This document shows, piece after piece, positions 1 through 5,882 of a stretch of DNA of 9,937 nt; position 1 is the first letter of the stretch, and each line of letters opens with the position of its first letter. A program made the translations under genes and the position numbers. The notes under the pieces were generated by a model that saw nothing but the letters and a program-made list of their open reading frames with translations, did no database searches and was not told where the DNA came from. Origin of the DNA: SSF53 sp036170535 (lineage in GTDB: Bacteria > Spirochaetota > Leptospiria > Leptospirales > Leptonemataceae); the NCBI GenBank assembly GCA_036170535.1, contig JAVHPJ010000142.1:1-9937 (forward strand), in the 5' to 3' direction.

Positions 1-103
1 GACATGGACTCTGCGGCAGCACCAAACTCGGGTTGAGTTGGTAAACTCGTTTTTTTCTGCATCCCGGGATGAATCACGCGGGAACGTTCTGATCGGAGCT
101 TTT

Positions 104-595
104 TCATACCGGGCGAACTCCTATCGAACGGCTCGTATCGTGTTCCGCAGCCGGCGCGCACAACTGCCAGGCGAGATCGATGGCGTCGGGTTCCGGACTG
201 AGAAACATCAGATCCGGGACGCCGGCTTCGTTGCGGTACAGCAAGGTCAGTGCGAGTTCCTTGCGTTCCAGCAAGTCGAGGGCGGCAACCATAGCGCCCT
301 CCCCGATCCGAAAGGCGGCCTGGATTTCATCAGCGACGAAGCGGCGCCAACCTCGTCCGGCAAACCAGACATTGGCTCGCTCATCCACTGCAGGATCGAG
401 CGCCAGTTGAAGCAGGAGGGCGGCTGGCAAGGACTCTGCCACCTCGACAAGTTGCGCTAGCCCGCCAAGGGCTCCGAGCGCACCGGCCGGATTTCGGCCC
501 GCGGCCGACTGCCCGGACATCGCGCTGAAAAGGGGTGCATCAGGATTCCAGTGGGATGATTCAAAAACTATTGCGTGTGAATTTTCCGACGCCAT
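104..595 (-). CDS. Hypothetical protein with possible winged-helix segment
   Basis: I do not recognise this 163-residue protein. The ATG at 595 is used; an in-frame TTG at 631 would add 12 residues, and neither has a visible Shine-Dalgarno. The middle is rich in Ala and Leu. Roughly residues 85-140 read like a winged helix: a helix ending in EIQAAFRIGEGAMVAALDLL, then ERKEL, then a hydrophobic strand ending in PDLMFLSPE. That fold is inferred from the residue pattern only. It faces away from parA, and its upstream region carries the nested TTGCCG palindrome (669-711), as an autoregulated DNA-binding protein might. The opposite strand is also open for 140 codons (38-460), but that translation is compositionally odd and is judged a shadow. 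The protein could equally be an unrelated orphan. Confidence 0.55.
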   Translation of the reverse strand: MASENSHAIVFESSHWNPDAPLFSAMSGQSAAGRNPAGALGALGGLAQLVEVAESLPAALLLQLALDPAVDERANVWFAGRGWRRFVADEIQAAFRIGEGAMVAALDLLERKELALTLLYRNEAGVPDLMFLSPEPDAIDLAWQLCAPAAEHDTSRSIGVRPV

Positions 596-668
596 GGGAT
601 GGACATCGGAAACCCGCACTGCAACGATCAAGAAAAATAATGAAATTTATAATGCGAATTTAGGGTAT

Positions 669-711
669 AAAGTTGCCGATTCCGGCAATAATTGCCGGTT
701 TCGGCAACTTT
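669..711. repeat. Nested palindrome built from TTGCCG-N4-CGGCAA units
   Basis: Outer arms at 669-679 and 701-711 and inner arms at 682-689 and 691-698 pair perfectly, separated by one TT/TT mismatch and centred on A690. Each half is itself a TTGCCG-N4-CGGCAA palindrome (673-688 and 692-707). This double symmetry is typical of paired dimer-binding operators. It lies about 75 bases upstream of the minus-strand gene starting at 595. A T-run follows the hairpin on the plus strand (709-713), so an intrinsic terminator is an alternative reading, but no upstream plus-strand gene needs one. Confidence 0.6.
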
Positions 712-996
712 TTGAGGAAAAAAATTTCAGTCGGCCGGCTCGTGCGACGTTTCGCGGGCGCGATTCTCAGTCATCGCGACCCTCCGAGAGGCTACTGGCA
801 ATGCGGCGAAGCTCCGCCGCTAATCCAGCACGCAGCTTGCGTGAGCGGCATGGCATCAGGTTTACCGTGAGTTCGAGGCGGCGGAGTGCGCCATGCACGT
901 TCTGTCGATCTGCTTGCGGGTGGCTGCTCACGCCCTGCGCTTGAACCGCACCAGCCATCCCCCCGATGCCTTCAGCCTTTGTCACAGAGAACCTGA

Positions 997-1014
997 AGTT
1001 CAGCATGCTGAACT
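997..1014. promoter_or_regulatory. Candidate parS site 1 (perfect 18-bp palindrome)
   Basis: AGTTCAGCATGCTGAACT is a perfect palindrome and is repeated exactly at 1083-1100. The identity extends to 20 bp. Its place just upstream of parA, its length and its duplication fit a ParB-binding centromere site. The sequence differs from the usual chromosomal parS (TGTTTCACGTGAAACA), as expected for a plasmid-specific ParB. A CATAAT at 1029-1034 could be a -10 box for parA; if so, this site would overlap its -35 region and allow autoregulation. Confidence 0.65.
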
Positions 1015-1082
1015 CGGTGACAATGCGACATAATTCGATTGACTGCTGCGCCGGCTGGCCACAGGCTCCGGCCAAACCTGTA

Positions 1083-1100
1083 AGTTCAGCATGCTGAACT
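1083..1100. promoter_or_regulatory. Candidate parS site 2 (perfect 18-bp palindrome)
   Basis: This is the exact second copy of the 18-bp palindrome, starting 86 bp after the first and ending 41 bp before the parA start codon. I found no further full copies in the window. It could also act as the operator of the parAB operon. Confidence 0.65.
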
Positions 1101-1141
1101 CAGGCAATCATTCCCCGTAGCGATAGCCCACGGAGGCCCGG

Positions 1142-1969
1142 ATGAACAAAGCAGCGCCATGCATCATCGCCATCGTAAATTCTAAGGGCGGGACGGCCAA
1201 AACAACGACCGCGATTCACCTCTCCGACGCTCTGGTCAGACAGGGACGCCGCGTGCTCATCGTCGATCTCGATGAACAGGGCAATCTGACAAAACACGCC
1301 CTGCTCCGCCGCATCGGCCGTCCGCCCGGGGACTCCGCGAACTGGTCTCAGGCGACTTCCGACGCGGAGCACTCCGAACGAGAGAGATTGCGCGCGGCTC
1401 ATAACATCGTGCGCATCGCCCGCGGCGAAGCATTGCTGGCCGACTCTGTTACACCAACCGAAATTGGAGACCTGGTCGCGTCCCATGCCGACATTCCGGA
1501 TCTGGTCCGCGAAGTCGCATCCGATCCGCGCCTTCCTGCGCGCATCCTGACAGCTATTGAATCCGCGCCGTATGACACGGTGCTCATCGATACGCCGGGC
1601 CGCGCAGCGTTCGAGCTTACCCTGGCATCGACCCTCGCACACGTGCTCATCATGACGGTCATGCCCGCCGACTGGAGCATCGAAACCCTCCCAGTTATCG
1701 AAAAGGCGTTCGACGCTGCGGGCCGCGACAAGCCCAGACGATTCCTGTTCGCGCCCGTCGTATTTGCCGAAAAGTCCAACCACGCAGAGTTTCTTCAGCA
1801 GCTTGCCGAACTTGCGAAATCTCGAGGCCGAATTGTCCTGCCAGCGATACCGCGCGATGAAAACGTCCAGCTCAGGACTGAGGCCGGACTCGCTCTTTCG
1901 CCAAAAAGCCACGCGTTCCTTCGCTTTCGGGAAATGGCCGAAACGATTCAAGAGGTACAGGTCGCATGA
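1142..1969 (+). CDS. parA: ParA family partition ATPase
   Basis: This is a P-loop ATPase that partners ParB to position and segregate the replicon. At 275 residues it has no N-terminal helix-turn-helix. The deviant Walker A motif is KGGTAKTTT (residues 15-23), including the signature first Lys. Walker A-prime is VDLDEQGN (41-48), with Glu where many ParAs have Pro. Walker B is VLIDTPG (147-153). A long Arg- and Ala-rich stretch (about 60-135) between these motifs is family-variable. The ATG has a good GGAGG five bases upstream (1132-1136). The stop overlaps the parB start (ATGA at 1966-1969), so the two are translationally coupled. Two identical palindromes upstream are the probable centromere. 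The family assignment is firm; plasmid rather than chromosomal origin is inferred from context. Confidence 0.95.
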   Translation: MNKAAPCIIAIVNSKGGTAKTTTAIHLSDALVRQGRRVLIVDLDEQGNLTKHALLRRIGRPPGDSANWSQATSDAEHSERERLRAAHNIVRIARGEALLADSVTPTEIGDLVASHADIPDLVREVASDPRLPARILTAIESAPYDTVLIDTPGRAAFELTLASTLAHVLIMTVMPADWSIETLPVIEKAFDAAGRDKPRRFLFAPVVFAEKSNHAEFLQQLAELAKSRGRIVLPAIPRDENVQLRTEAGLALSPKSHAFLRFREMAETIQEVQVA

Positions 1970-2865
1970 AGCGCAAAACAAACATCAGCCAGGTCATTAC
2001 AACGTCAGGAACCGCAGCCCCGAACTTAGCCCTCGCAGGCAGCCCGGCGACCAGGGCTCCGGCCGGACGCCTGGAACGTATCCAACTCGCTGAAATTCAA
2101 CGAGCTGAAAATGGCCAGAGTGGCGGGAATCCCCGGACCACTTTTGATGCGCACAAACTCACCGAACTCACCGCGTCCTTGAAAGAACTCGGCTTGCTCG
2201 AACCGATTGTTGTTTTGCCGCGGGGAACGGATGGGCGCTATCCATTGGTCGCAGGCGAACGTCGCATTCGGGCTGCAGCTCAGGCAGGCTGGACCGAGAT
2301 TGACGCAATCATCAAACGCGTTGATGAACTCCAGCCGCGGGATGCTCCCGTCGCCCGGATCGTAGAAAACCTCATCCGAGAAGACCTCTCCCGCGCCGAT
2401 CTTGCGCGCGGCCTCCGCAACCTGGTAGAACACTGGGGCGAGACCCTTGAATCCGCCGGCAAAAAGCTGGGTCGTAGCAAATCGTGGATGAGCGCGCAAT
2501 TGGCTTATGCTCGCCTGATCGATGAAGTGCCAGAAGCCCAGGCTCTGGATTATTCCAGTGCGGAGCGAATTGCGCGTCTGCCAGATCCACGCGAACGGCA
2601 ACGCAGCGTGAAAGAAACCCTCGCGCTTGTGTCGGCCGGAGCGACAAAGCGTGATGCGGCCCAGGCCGTCACCAACGGGAAAACTGCTAGGGGCCTACGC
2701 ACGGGCAGGGCGGGACATGTCATAACTCCTGAAGCCGCCGCCACACAATTATCAACGCTCCTCGCGCGCGCCCAGCGGCTGATTCACCGCATCCCTCAAA
2801 AACAACGCAAACTCCGACAGAATGCACGCAAAGAAATTGAGAAGCTACTTGATTCACTGGATTAG
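1966..2865 (+). CDS. parB: ParB family centromere-binding protein (CTPase fold)
   Basis: This 299-residue protein would bind parS, spread on DNA as a CTP-dependent clamp and stimulate ParA. Residues 36-95 carry the usual N-terminal landmarks, including HKLTELTASLKELGLLEPIV. The CTP-binding box GERRIRAA is at 98-105 and the second box ENLIREDL at 134-141. A helix-turn-helix follows at about 162-184 (AGKKLGRSKSWMSAQLAYARL), which should read the centromere. The basic C-terminus (about 260-299) would be the dimerisation domain. The first 35 residues are a low-complexity tail, where ParB proteins usually carry the ParA-stimulating Arg. The ATG overlaps the parA stop, and AGAGGT about 11 bases upstream can serve as ribosome site. 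All key motifs are intact. Confidence 0.94.
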   Translation: MKRKTNISQVITTSGTAAPNLALAGSPATRAPAGRLERIQLAEIQRAENGQSGGNPRTTFDAHKLTELTASLKELGLLEPIVVLPRGTDGRYPLVAGERRIRAAAQAGWTEIDAIIKRVDELQPRDAPVARIVENLIREDLSRADLARGLRNLVEHWGETLESAGKKLGRSKSWMSAQLAYARLIDEVPEAQALDYSSAERIARLPDPRERQRSVKETLALVSAGATKRDAAQAVTNGKTARGLRTGRAGHVITPEAAATQLSTLLARAQRLIHRIPQKQRKLRQNARKEIEKLLDSLD

Positions 2866-3094
2866 GCATCAAAAAGCCTGCAATAGCGCTGTATCGGAGA
2901 GACAATGCGCGGCCTCAAACATAAACGCCGGAATCCAGGCATACCAGACTGAACCATCGGCGCCTGGTTCTCGGCGCCGAAAAAACGAACTGCTGCCCAA
3001 AAAAATTCTTGTACTCGAAAGGGGAAGGGATAACTATTGTGACGCAGCGGTCGTTCGCTCGCCGAATGTCCGCCTCGCGATCCACTAGTTTCTG

Positions 3095-3157
3095 TAGCGC
3101 AGACGAATAGCCGCGGCTGCGCTAACCGGGGCCGCAAGGCCCCGGGGCCCTCGGGCC
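3095..3157. repeat. Cluster of adjacent GC-rich stem-loops
   Basis: The first stem pairs TAGCGCAG (3095-3102) with CTGCGCTA (3117-3124). The second pairs CCGGGGCC with GGCCCCGG (3126-3145) around a GCAA loop of the stable GNRA type. A third possible stem pairs GGCC at 3146-3149 with GGCC at 3154-3157 around CTCG, and competes with part of the second. No T-run follows directly, so these are not standard terminators. They could be structured RNA, an antisense-RNA target or a single-strand origin. Confidence 0.5.
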
Positions 3158-3182
3158 GGTCCTCAAGCCCACCAATTTTTCG

Positions 3183-3210
3183 TTGACGCCCGTCACCCCA
3201 ACGGTATGTG
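3183..3210 (+). promoter_or_regulatory. Possible sigma70-type promoter of the initiator gene
   Basis: TTGACG (3183-3188) and TATGTG (3205-3210) are separated by 16 bp. A transcript from here would begin near 3217 and carry about 150 bases of leader before the GTG at 3367, including hairpins at 3219-3239 and 3242-3259. The -10 box is imperfect. Confidence 0.35.
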
Positions 3211-3366
3211 ACTTCTACGCCGATTATGTCTCATAACGGCTGCCGCACGGCTATGCGGCTTGTCCTGGATCGCGAGGCCGGATCAATAAATCCCCAGCCT
3301 CCGTAAAAATTTACATCGCGCAAGCGAGGGCGGAGCTTTGCCCGGCGTCTGCGCAGGGGAGGGGCA

Positions 3367-4290
3367 GTGGACCTATCAAATCATGACGGCGGACTTCCGA
3401 CGCCCGTCGAGCTGGCGACGCTCAGACACATTATCCAGCTCTCGGCCAATCGCGGCTACTGTTGGGCGACCTTCGCCGCCTTTGAGAGCATGCCGGAACT
3501 CGGTCCGACATCTCGCGCACGGCCGCGCACGCCAAAGCGCGATCGCGAAGCGCGACGGGAGAAATTCCGCTCAGCGATAGCGGGTCTGCGCAAGAAGGGT
3601 CTGCTCGAGACCGTCTATCTCTCCCCAGACAGGGACCACCTTGTGGACCCTGCAAGCGGCGAAGGCTCCAACACACGCTATTGTTGGCCTACTCCTGCAG
3701 GCCTTGCAATCTGTGGAGACTTTGTTCTTCGTCTCCGCACGGCGCGTGTGAACCAGGGCAAAACCTGGCCGCAACAGTTCGGTTTTGATCTATCCGCTCT
3801 ACATGCGGTCCCTGGACCAGGCGAAACGAACCCCTGGCCCCAGGCGTTCGGACAGTCACCCCCAGGGTCTCAGCCACCTGGGGGCCAGGCGCTGGAACAC
3901 CTGGCCCGTACACATTATGAGAGAGTACAAAGCTCAGGTACACATGTACCCACGGCCGCACGCAAAAACGATGAATCAGTTGAACCAGGTCAAGAAGCGG
4001 CTGTGCGAATCCCGGAAGAATGGAGTCAGGCTCTCGAACGCCTGCGCCCCGAAATGCCCGCCGTTTTCTTTGCGAATTTTATTGCTCCGCTACGTTTTCA
4101 ACGCACGGCAGATGGCGTAATCAGCCTCTGGGCTCCGAGCCAGCAACTCGCGCGACGCGTGACGGAGCGCTATCAAGCCGTGATTGAGCGAGCACTCGGC
4201 GAACGCGTGCGCCTCCAATCGCCGAAGGAACGCGGTAGGATTCCGGAGCCGGACGTGCCAACTTTGCAACGGGTCGCGTTGTGCATGTAA
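3367..4290 (+). CDS. Putative replication initiator with C-terminal DnaA domain I-like region
   Basis: The protein has 307 residues and starts at GTG, supported by a strong GGGGAGGGG (about 3356-3364). Residues 14-110 look like a winged helix (LRHIIQLSANRG, then SAIAGLRKKGLLETVYLSP) suited to origin binding. Residues 130-215 are a Pro- and Gly-rich linker. Residues 219-283 resemble DnaA domain I: the W..AL..L pattern, then FFANFIAPL, then ISLWAPSQQLARRVTERYQAVIERAL. In DnaA this domain contacts the DnaB helicase and oligomerises. There is no AAA+ module and no DnaA box-binding domain. The order, DNA-binding region first and helicase-recruiting region last, resembles phage lambda O. The linker-coding DNA contains repeats that may be the origin. 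Its position next to parAB supports a Rep role. A helicase loader is an alternative. The initiator function is inferred. Confidence 0.7.
   Translation: MDLSNHDGGLPTPVELATLRHIIQLSANRGYCWATFAAFESMPELGPTSRARPRTPKRDREARREKFRSAIAGLRKKGLLETVYLSPDRDHLVDPASGEGSNTRYCWPTPAGLAICGDFVLRLRTARVNQGKTWPQQFGFDLSALHAVPGPGETNPWPQAFGQSPPGSQPPGGQALEHLARTHYERVQSSGTHVPTAARKNDESVEPGQEAAVRIPEEWSQALERLRPEMPAVFFANFIAPLRFQRTADGVISLWAPSQQLARRVTERYQAVIERALGERVRLQSPKERGRIPEPDVPTLQRVALCM
3811..3907. repeat. Iteron-like array inside the initiator gene (putative origin)
   Basis: Three copies of CCTGG-N-CCAGGCG lie at 3811-3823, 3833-3846 and 3877-3891, with spacers of 1 (A), 2 (CC) and 3 (GGG) bases. Their left halves start 22 and 44 bp apart, about two and four helical turns. 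The empty 22-bp slot at 3855 retains only the right half CCCCAGG (3860-3866), and a left half CCTGGCCC follows at 3900-3907. Copy 2 is in a different reading frame from copies 1 and 3 (PWPQA against PGPGE and PGGQA), so the DNA rather than the peptide is what repeats. This fits binding sites for the protein's own N-terminal domain. Confidence 0.6.
3859..3884. repeat. Perfect 8-bp inverted repeat within the initiator gene
   Basis: CCCCCAGG (3859-3866) pairs with CCTGGGGG (3877-3884) across a 10-base loop. It overlaps the iteron-like array and can extrude as a hairpin. It may simply follow from the CCTGG/CCAGG symmetry of the repeats. Confidence 0.55.
3908..3950. repeat. GTACA-type repeats next to the iteron array
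   Basis: GTACACAT occurs at 3908-3915 and 3938-3945, with GTACAAAG at 3925-3932 between them. The last copy sits in the inverted repeat GGTACA-CA-TGTACC (3937-3950). The repeats directly follow the CCTGG array and could be a second protein-binding or unwinding element. Function is unknown. Confidence 0.4.
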
Positions 4291-4347
4291 ATCGGCTCCA
4301 GAAGCATTCGGGCGATGCACGCCGGAAACAAAAAACGCGCCGCGTGT

Positions 4348-4377
4348 TCAACTACACGGTATGTAGTTTTACATAAT
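4348..4377 (+). promoter_or_regulatory. Possible operator-containing promoter upstream of the synthase-like gene
   Basis: TTCAAC (4348-4353) and CATAAT (4372-4377) are 18 bp apart and enclose most of the inverted repeat AACTACA-CGGTA-TGTAGTT (4350-4368). A palindrome between -35 and -10 boxes is a common repressor arrangement, and the same layout occurs at 7654-7682. Alternatively, the AT-rich stem followed by TT could be a weak terminator for the initiator gene. Confidence 0.35.
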
Positions 4378-4425
4378 CCACGCCGTCTGTTTACGGCGCC
4401 TATTTCGCCTCAATGCGTTTTTTGT

Positions 4426-4465
4426 ATTGCCGGCAATTTCGTCATTTCGCAGAACTTGCCGGCAA
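4426..4465. promoter_or_regulatory. Two TTGCCGGCAA palindromes before the synthase-like gene
   Basis: ATTGCCGGCAAT (4426-4437) and TTGCCGGCAA (4456-4465) are palindromes whose starts are 29-30 bp apart, ending exactly at the candidate ATG at 4466. The half-site TTGCC matches the nested palindrome at 669-711, though the spacing within each palindrome is 0 rather than 6 bases. They look like operator pairs; the binding protein is unknown. Confidence 0.45.
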
Positions 4466-5878
4466 ATGTACGCCTCTGCAAGACAATGCAAAATTTTCAC
4501 CGCAGGATCAGCGGCATTTGCGCTTGCGATCGGCCTGTCGCCTTACCCGGCTATGAGTATGCCTGATTCTTATGTCGCGCCCCATCCAACCAGTGAGGGT
4601 CACGAGGAACCGATCTTTGCATCGGAAGTCAGCGTCCGCGAGAAGCGCGATCCAACGACGATCGCAGTCGTAACCGGAATCGGCGGCGTAGGCCCGCTTG
4701 GCTGCGACAACAGCGCTGCGTATGCAACTGCGCGCGCCGGCGTACAACTTTTTGAACCGGTACGATACTTTGATGCATCATCGTTCCGATGCAGCCGGGC
4801 TTTTCATGTTGCGTCCGACTACGCCGTCCTGGAGGACGCTTCACTCACCGATTTTGAACGCGGCTTCGGAGCCGCAGCTCGCTTCTCAATTGTTGCTGCG
4901 AAACTGGCGCTCGCCGATGCAAATATCCAGCGGCTGGATCCGTTTCTTACGCCGATCTTTATTGGAAGCACCATAAACGACCTCGCAGCCACAGGAAGTC
5001 AATTACTGAGACTGCCGGAAATGCTTACCAGTGACGTCTCAGATCGCGTAGATCCGAACATACTGCAGCTGGTTACAATGCATCTTCCTGCCGTGGCAGT
5101 AGCCAACTCGTTAGGTCTCGAGGGCCATACTGGCGCCTGGTCAACGGCCTGCGCAACGCCCGGCAGTCTGCTTTCGCTCGCGGCCTCGAAAATCCGAGCC
5201 CGGGACGCAGATTCGCGCGTGATTCTCGTCGGCGGCGCGGAAGCTCCGATTAATCCAATTGTTTTTAACGTTTTTTCAAAGAACGGCCTGGTGACATCCG
5301 CCGATCGAGTCAGCATAATGGATGCGAAGTCCAGCGGAACCGGCTTGAGCGAAGGCGCTGTTGTATTCGTCGTCGAGTCCCTCCATAACGCTATAACTCG
5401 CGGAGCGCGGCCGATCTTCGAAATAGAATCGGTTGGATTGGTGCAAAACTCCGTTCAGAATCCCGACCGTCATGGCCGACTGGTGGCAAGGGCGGGCGAG
5501 ATAGCGCTGGCAGGCGATAAGCGTGTCGACTTGGTAATCATGCACGCGCCTGGTTTCGCGCCGCTTGAGGTCATTGAAGCGCGGGGCCAAAGGCTTTTAT
5601 TTGGTGATAACATGCCGCCTCACACGGGGCAAAAAGCCTGTTACGGGGGAGGGGGCGCATATCACACGGCGGAATCCATTCGACTCGCCGCGATGATGAT
5701 GGAGCGTAACGAGGCCTTGTATACGCCTAACTGTGATGAGCCTGCACGACATGCTGACGCGCTCAACTTAGTCCGCCACGAGCCGCGTCGCTTGTCGTTG
5801 AATCGCATTGCAATAAATTTCGCCGGACTTCTCGGCTCTATAGGGACATTGGTCATTCGCCGTCCGAATTCTGGGTAA
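4466..5878 (+). CDS. Divergent beta-ketoacyl synthase-like protein
   Basis: The protein has the thiolase fold of KAS I/II condensing enzymes, which join acyl-ACP and malonyl-ACP. Numbered from the alternative ATG at 4553, landmarks are VTGIGGVGPLG (40-50), nucleophile Cys200 in STACATPG, GGAEAPINPIVFNVFSKNGLVT (227-248), LSEGAVVFVVE (265-275), a first catalytic His at 331 (HAPGF, replacing the usual HGTGT), Lys361, and the glycine-rich end NFAGLLGSIGTLVI (422-435). The second catalytic His, normally in K-S-x-x-G-H, is Gly366 in KACYGGGGAYH, so the Cys-His-His triad is incomplete; a nearby His371 might compensate. Starts at 4427 (TTG), 4466 or 4553 all lack a ribosome site. The 4466 start adds a signal-like hydrophobic stretch (FTAGSAAFALAIGL), odd for this family. 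The next gene starts 1-4 bases after the stop. The fold is clear; the substrate is unknown. Confidence 0.8.
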   Translation: MYASARQCKIFTAGSAAFALAIGLSPYPAMSMPDSYVAPHPTSEGHEEPIFASEVSVREKRDPTTIAVVTGIGGVGPLGCDNSAAYATARAGVQLFEPVRYFDASSFRCSRAFHVASDYAVLEDASLTDFERGFGAAARFSIVAAKLALADANIQRLDPFLTPIFIGSTINDLAATGSQLLRLPEMLTSDVSDRVDPNILQLVTMHLPAVAVANSLGLEGHTGAWSTACATPGSLLSLAASKIRARDADSRVILVGGAEAPINPIVFNVFSKNGLVTSADRVSIMDAKSSGTGLSEGAVVFVVESLHNAITRGARPIFEIESVGLVQNSVQNPDRHGRLVARAGEIALAGDKRVDLVIMHAPGFAPLEVIEARGQRLLFGDNMPPHTGQKACYGGGGAYHTAESIRLAAMMMERNEALYTPNCDEPARHADALNLVRHEPRRLSLNRIAINFAGLLGSIGTLVIRRPNSG

Positions 5879-5882
5879 AGTG

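Larger units (their letters stand above)
596..1141. other. Gene-poor control region upstream of parA
   Basis: No convincing gene lies in these 546 bases. They hold an AT-rich block (about 630-672) with promoter-like TTTATAAT, a 43-bp nested palindrome and two perfect 18-bp palindromes that are likely ParB sites. Short ORFs are open on both strands, but none has a ribosome site or a recognisable product. The region lies between a minus-strand gene and parA, so it can hold the promoters of both. Confidence 0.6.
2866..3366. other. Hairpin-rich intergenic leader of the initiator gene
   Basis: No gene is supported in these 501 bases. At least five inverted repeats occur: 2958-2979 (arms CGGCGCC and GGCGCCG), 3095-3124, 3126-3145, about 3219-3239 and 3242-3259. 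A possible promoter lies at 3183-3210, which would place the last two hairpins in the initiator's mRNA leader. The open frames here (for example 2862-3137 minus) have no ribosome site or protein-like character. Copy-number control is a reasonable inferred role. Confidence 0.5.

Noticed and set aside
60..71. CATCCCGGGATG palindrome near the left edge
   Set aside because: It has no loop and no adjacent T-run in the right orientation. A single 12-bp palindrome without context is not enough to call an operator or terminator.
38..460. 140-codon plus-strand open frame opposite the first gene
   Set aside because: It is antisense to the better-looking 104-595 frame, is rich in Ser, Gly and Arg without hydrophobic-core character, and has no ribosome site.
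594..944. Plus-strand frame across the nested palindrome
   Set aside because: It is read through AT-rich control DNA and the dyad. The Arg- and Ser-rich translation looks like noncoding sequence.
767..1006. 80-codon minus-strand frame starting with ATG inside the first parS-like palindrome
   Set aside because: Its start codon is simply part of the CATG core of the palindrome, no ribosome site precedes it and the peptide resembles no family. It cannot be fully excluded.
1100..1981. 293-codon minus-strand frame opposite parA
   Set aside because: It is a shadow of parA, which has intact Walker motifs in the plus strand.
2958..2979. Hairpin CGGCGCC/GGCGCCG as terminator of parB
   Set aside because: The stem is followed by an A-run, not a T-run, and lies about 90 bases after the stop, so it does not fit an intrinsic terminator on the plus strand.
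2862..3137. 91-codon minus-strand frame in the region before the initiator gene
   Set aside because: It runs through the GC-rich hairpins, lacks a ribosome site and has no recognisable protein character.
3428..3436. TTATCCAG as a DnaA box
   Set aside because: It matches TTATCCACA in only seven bases, stands alone and lies within the initiator coding sequence.
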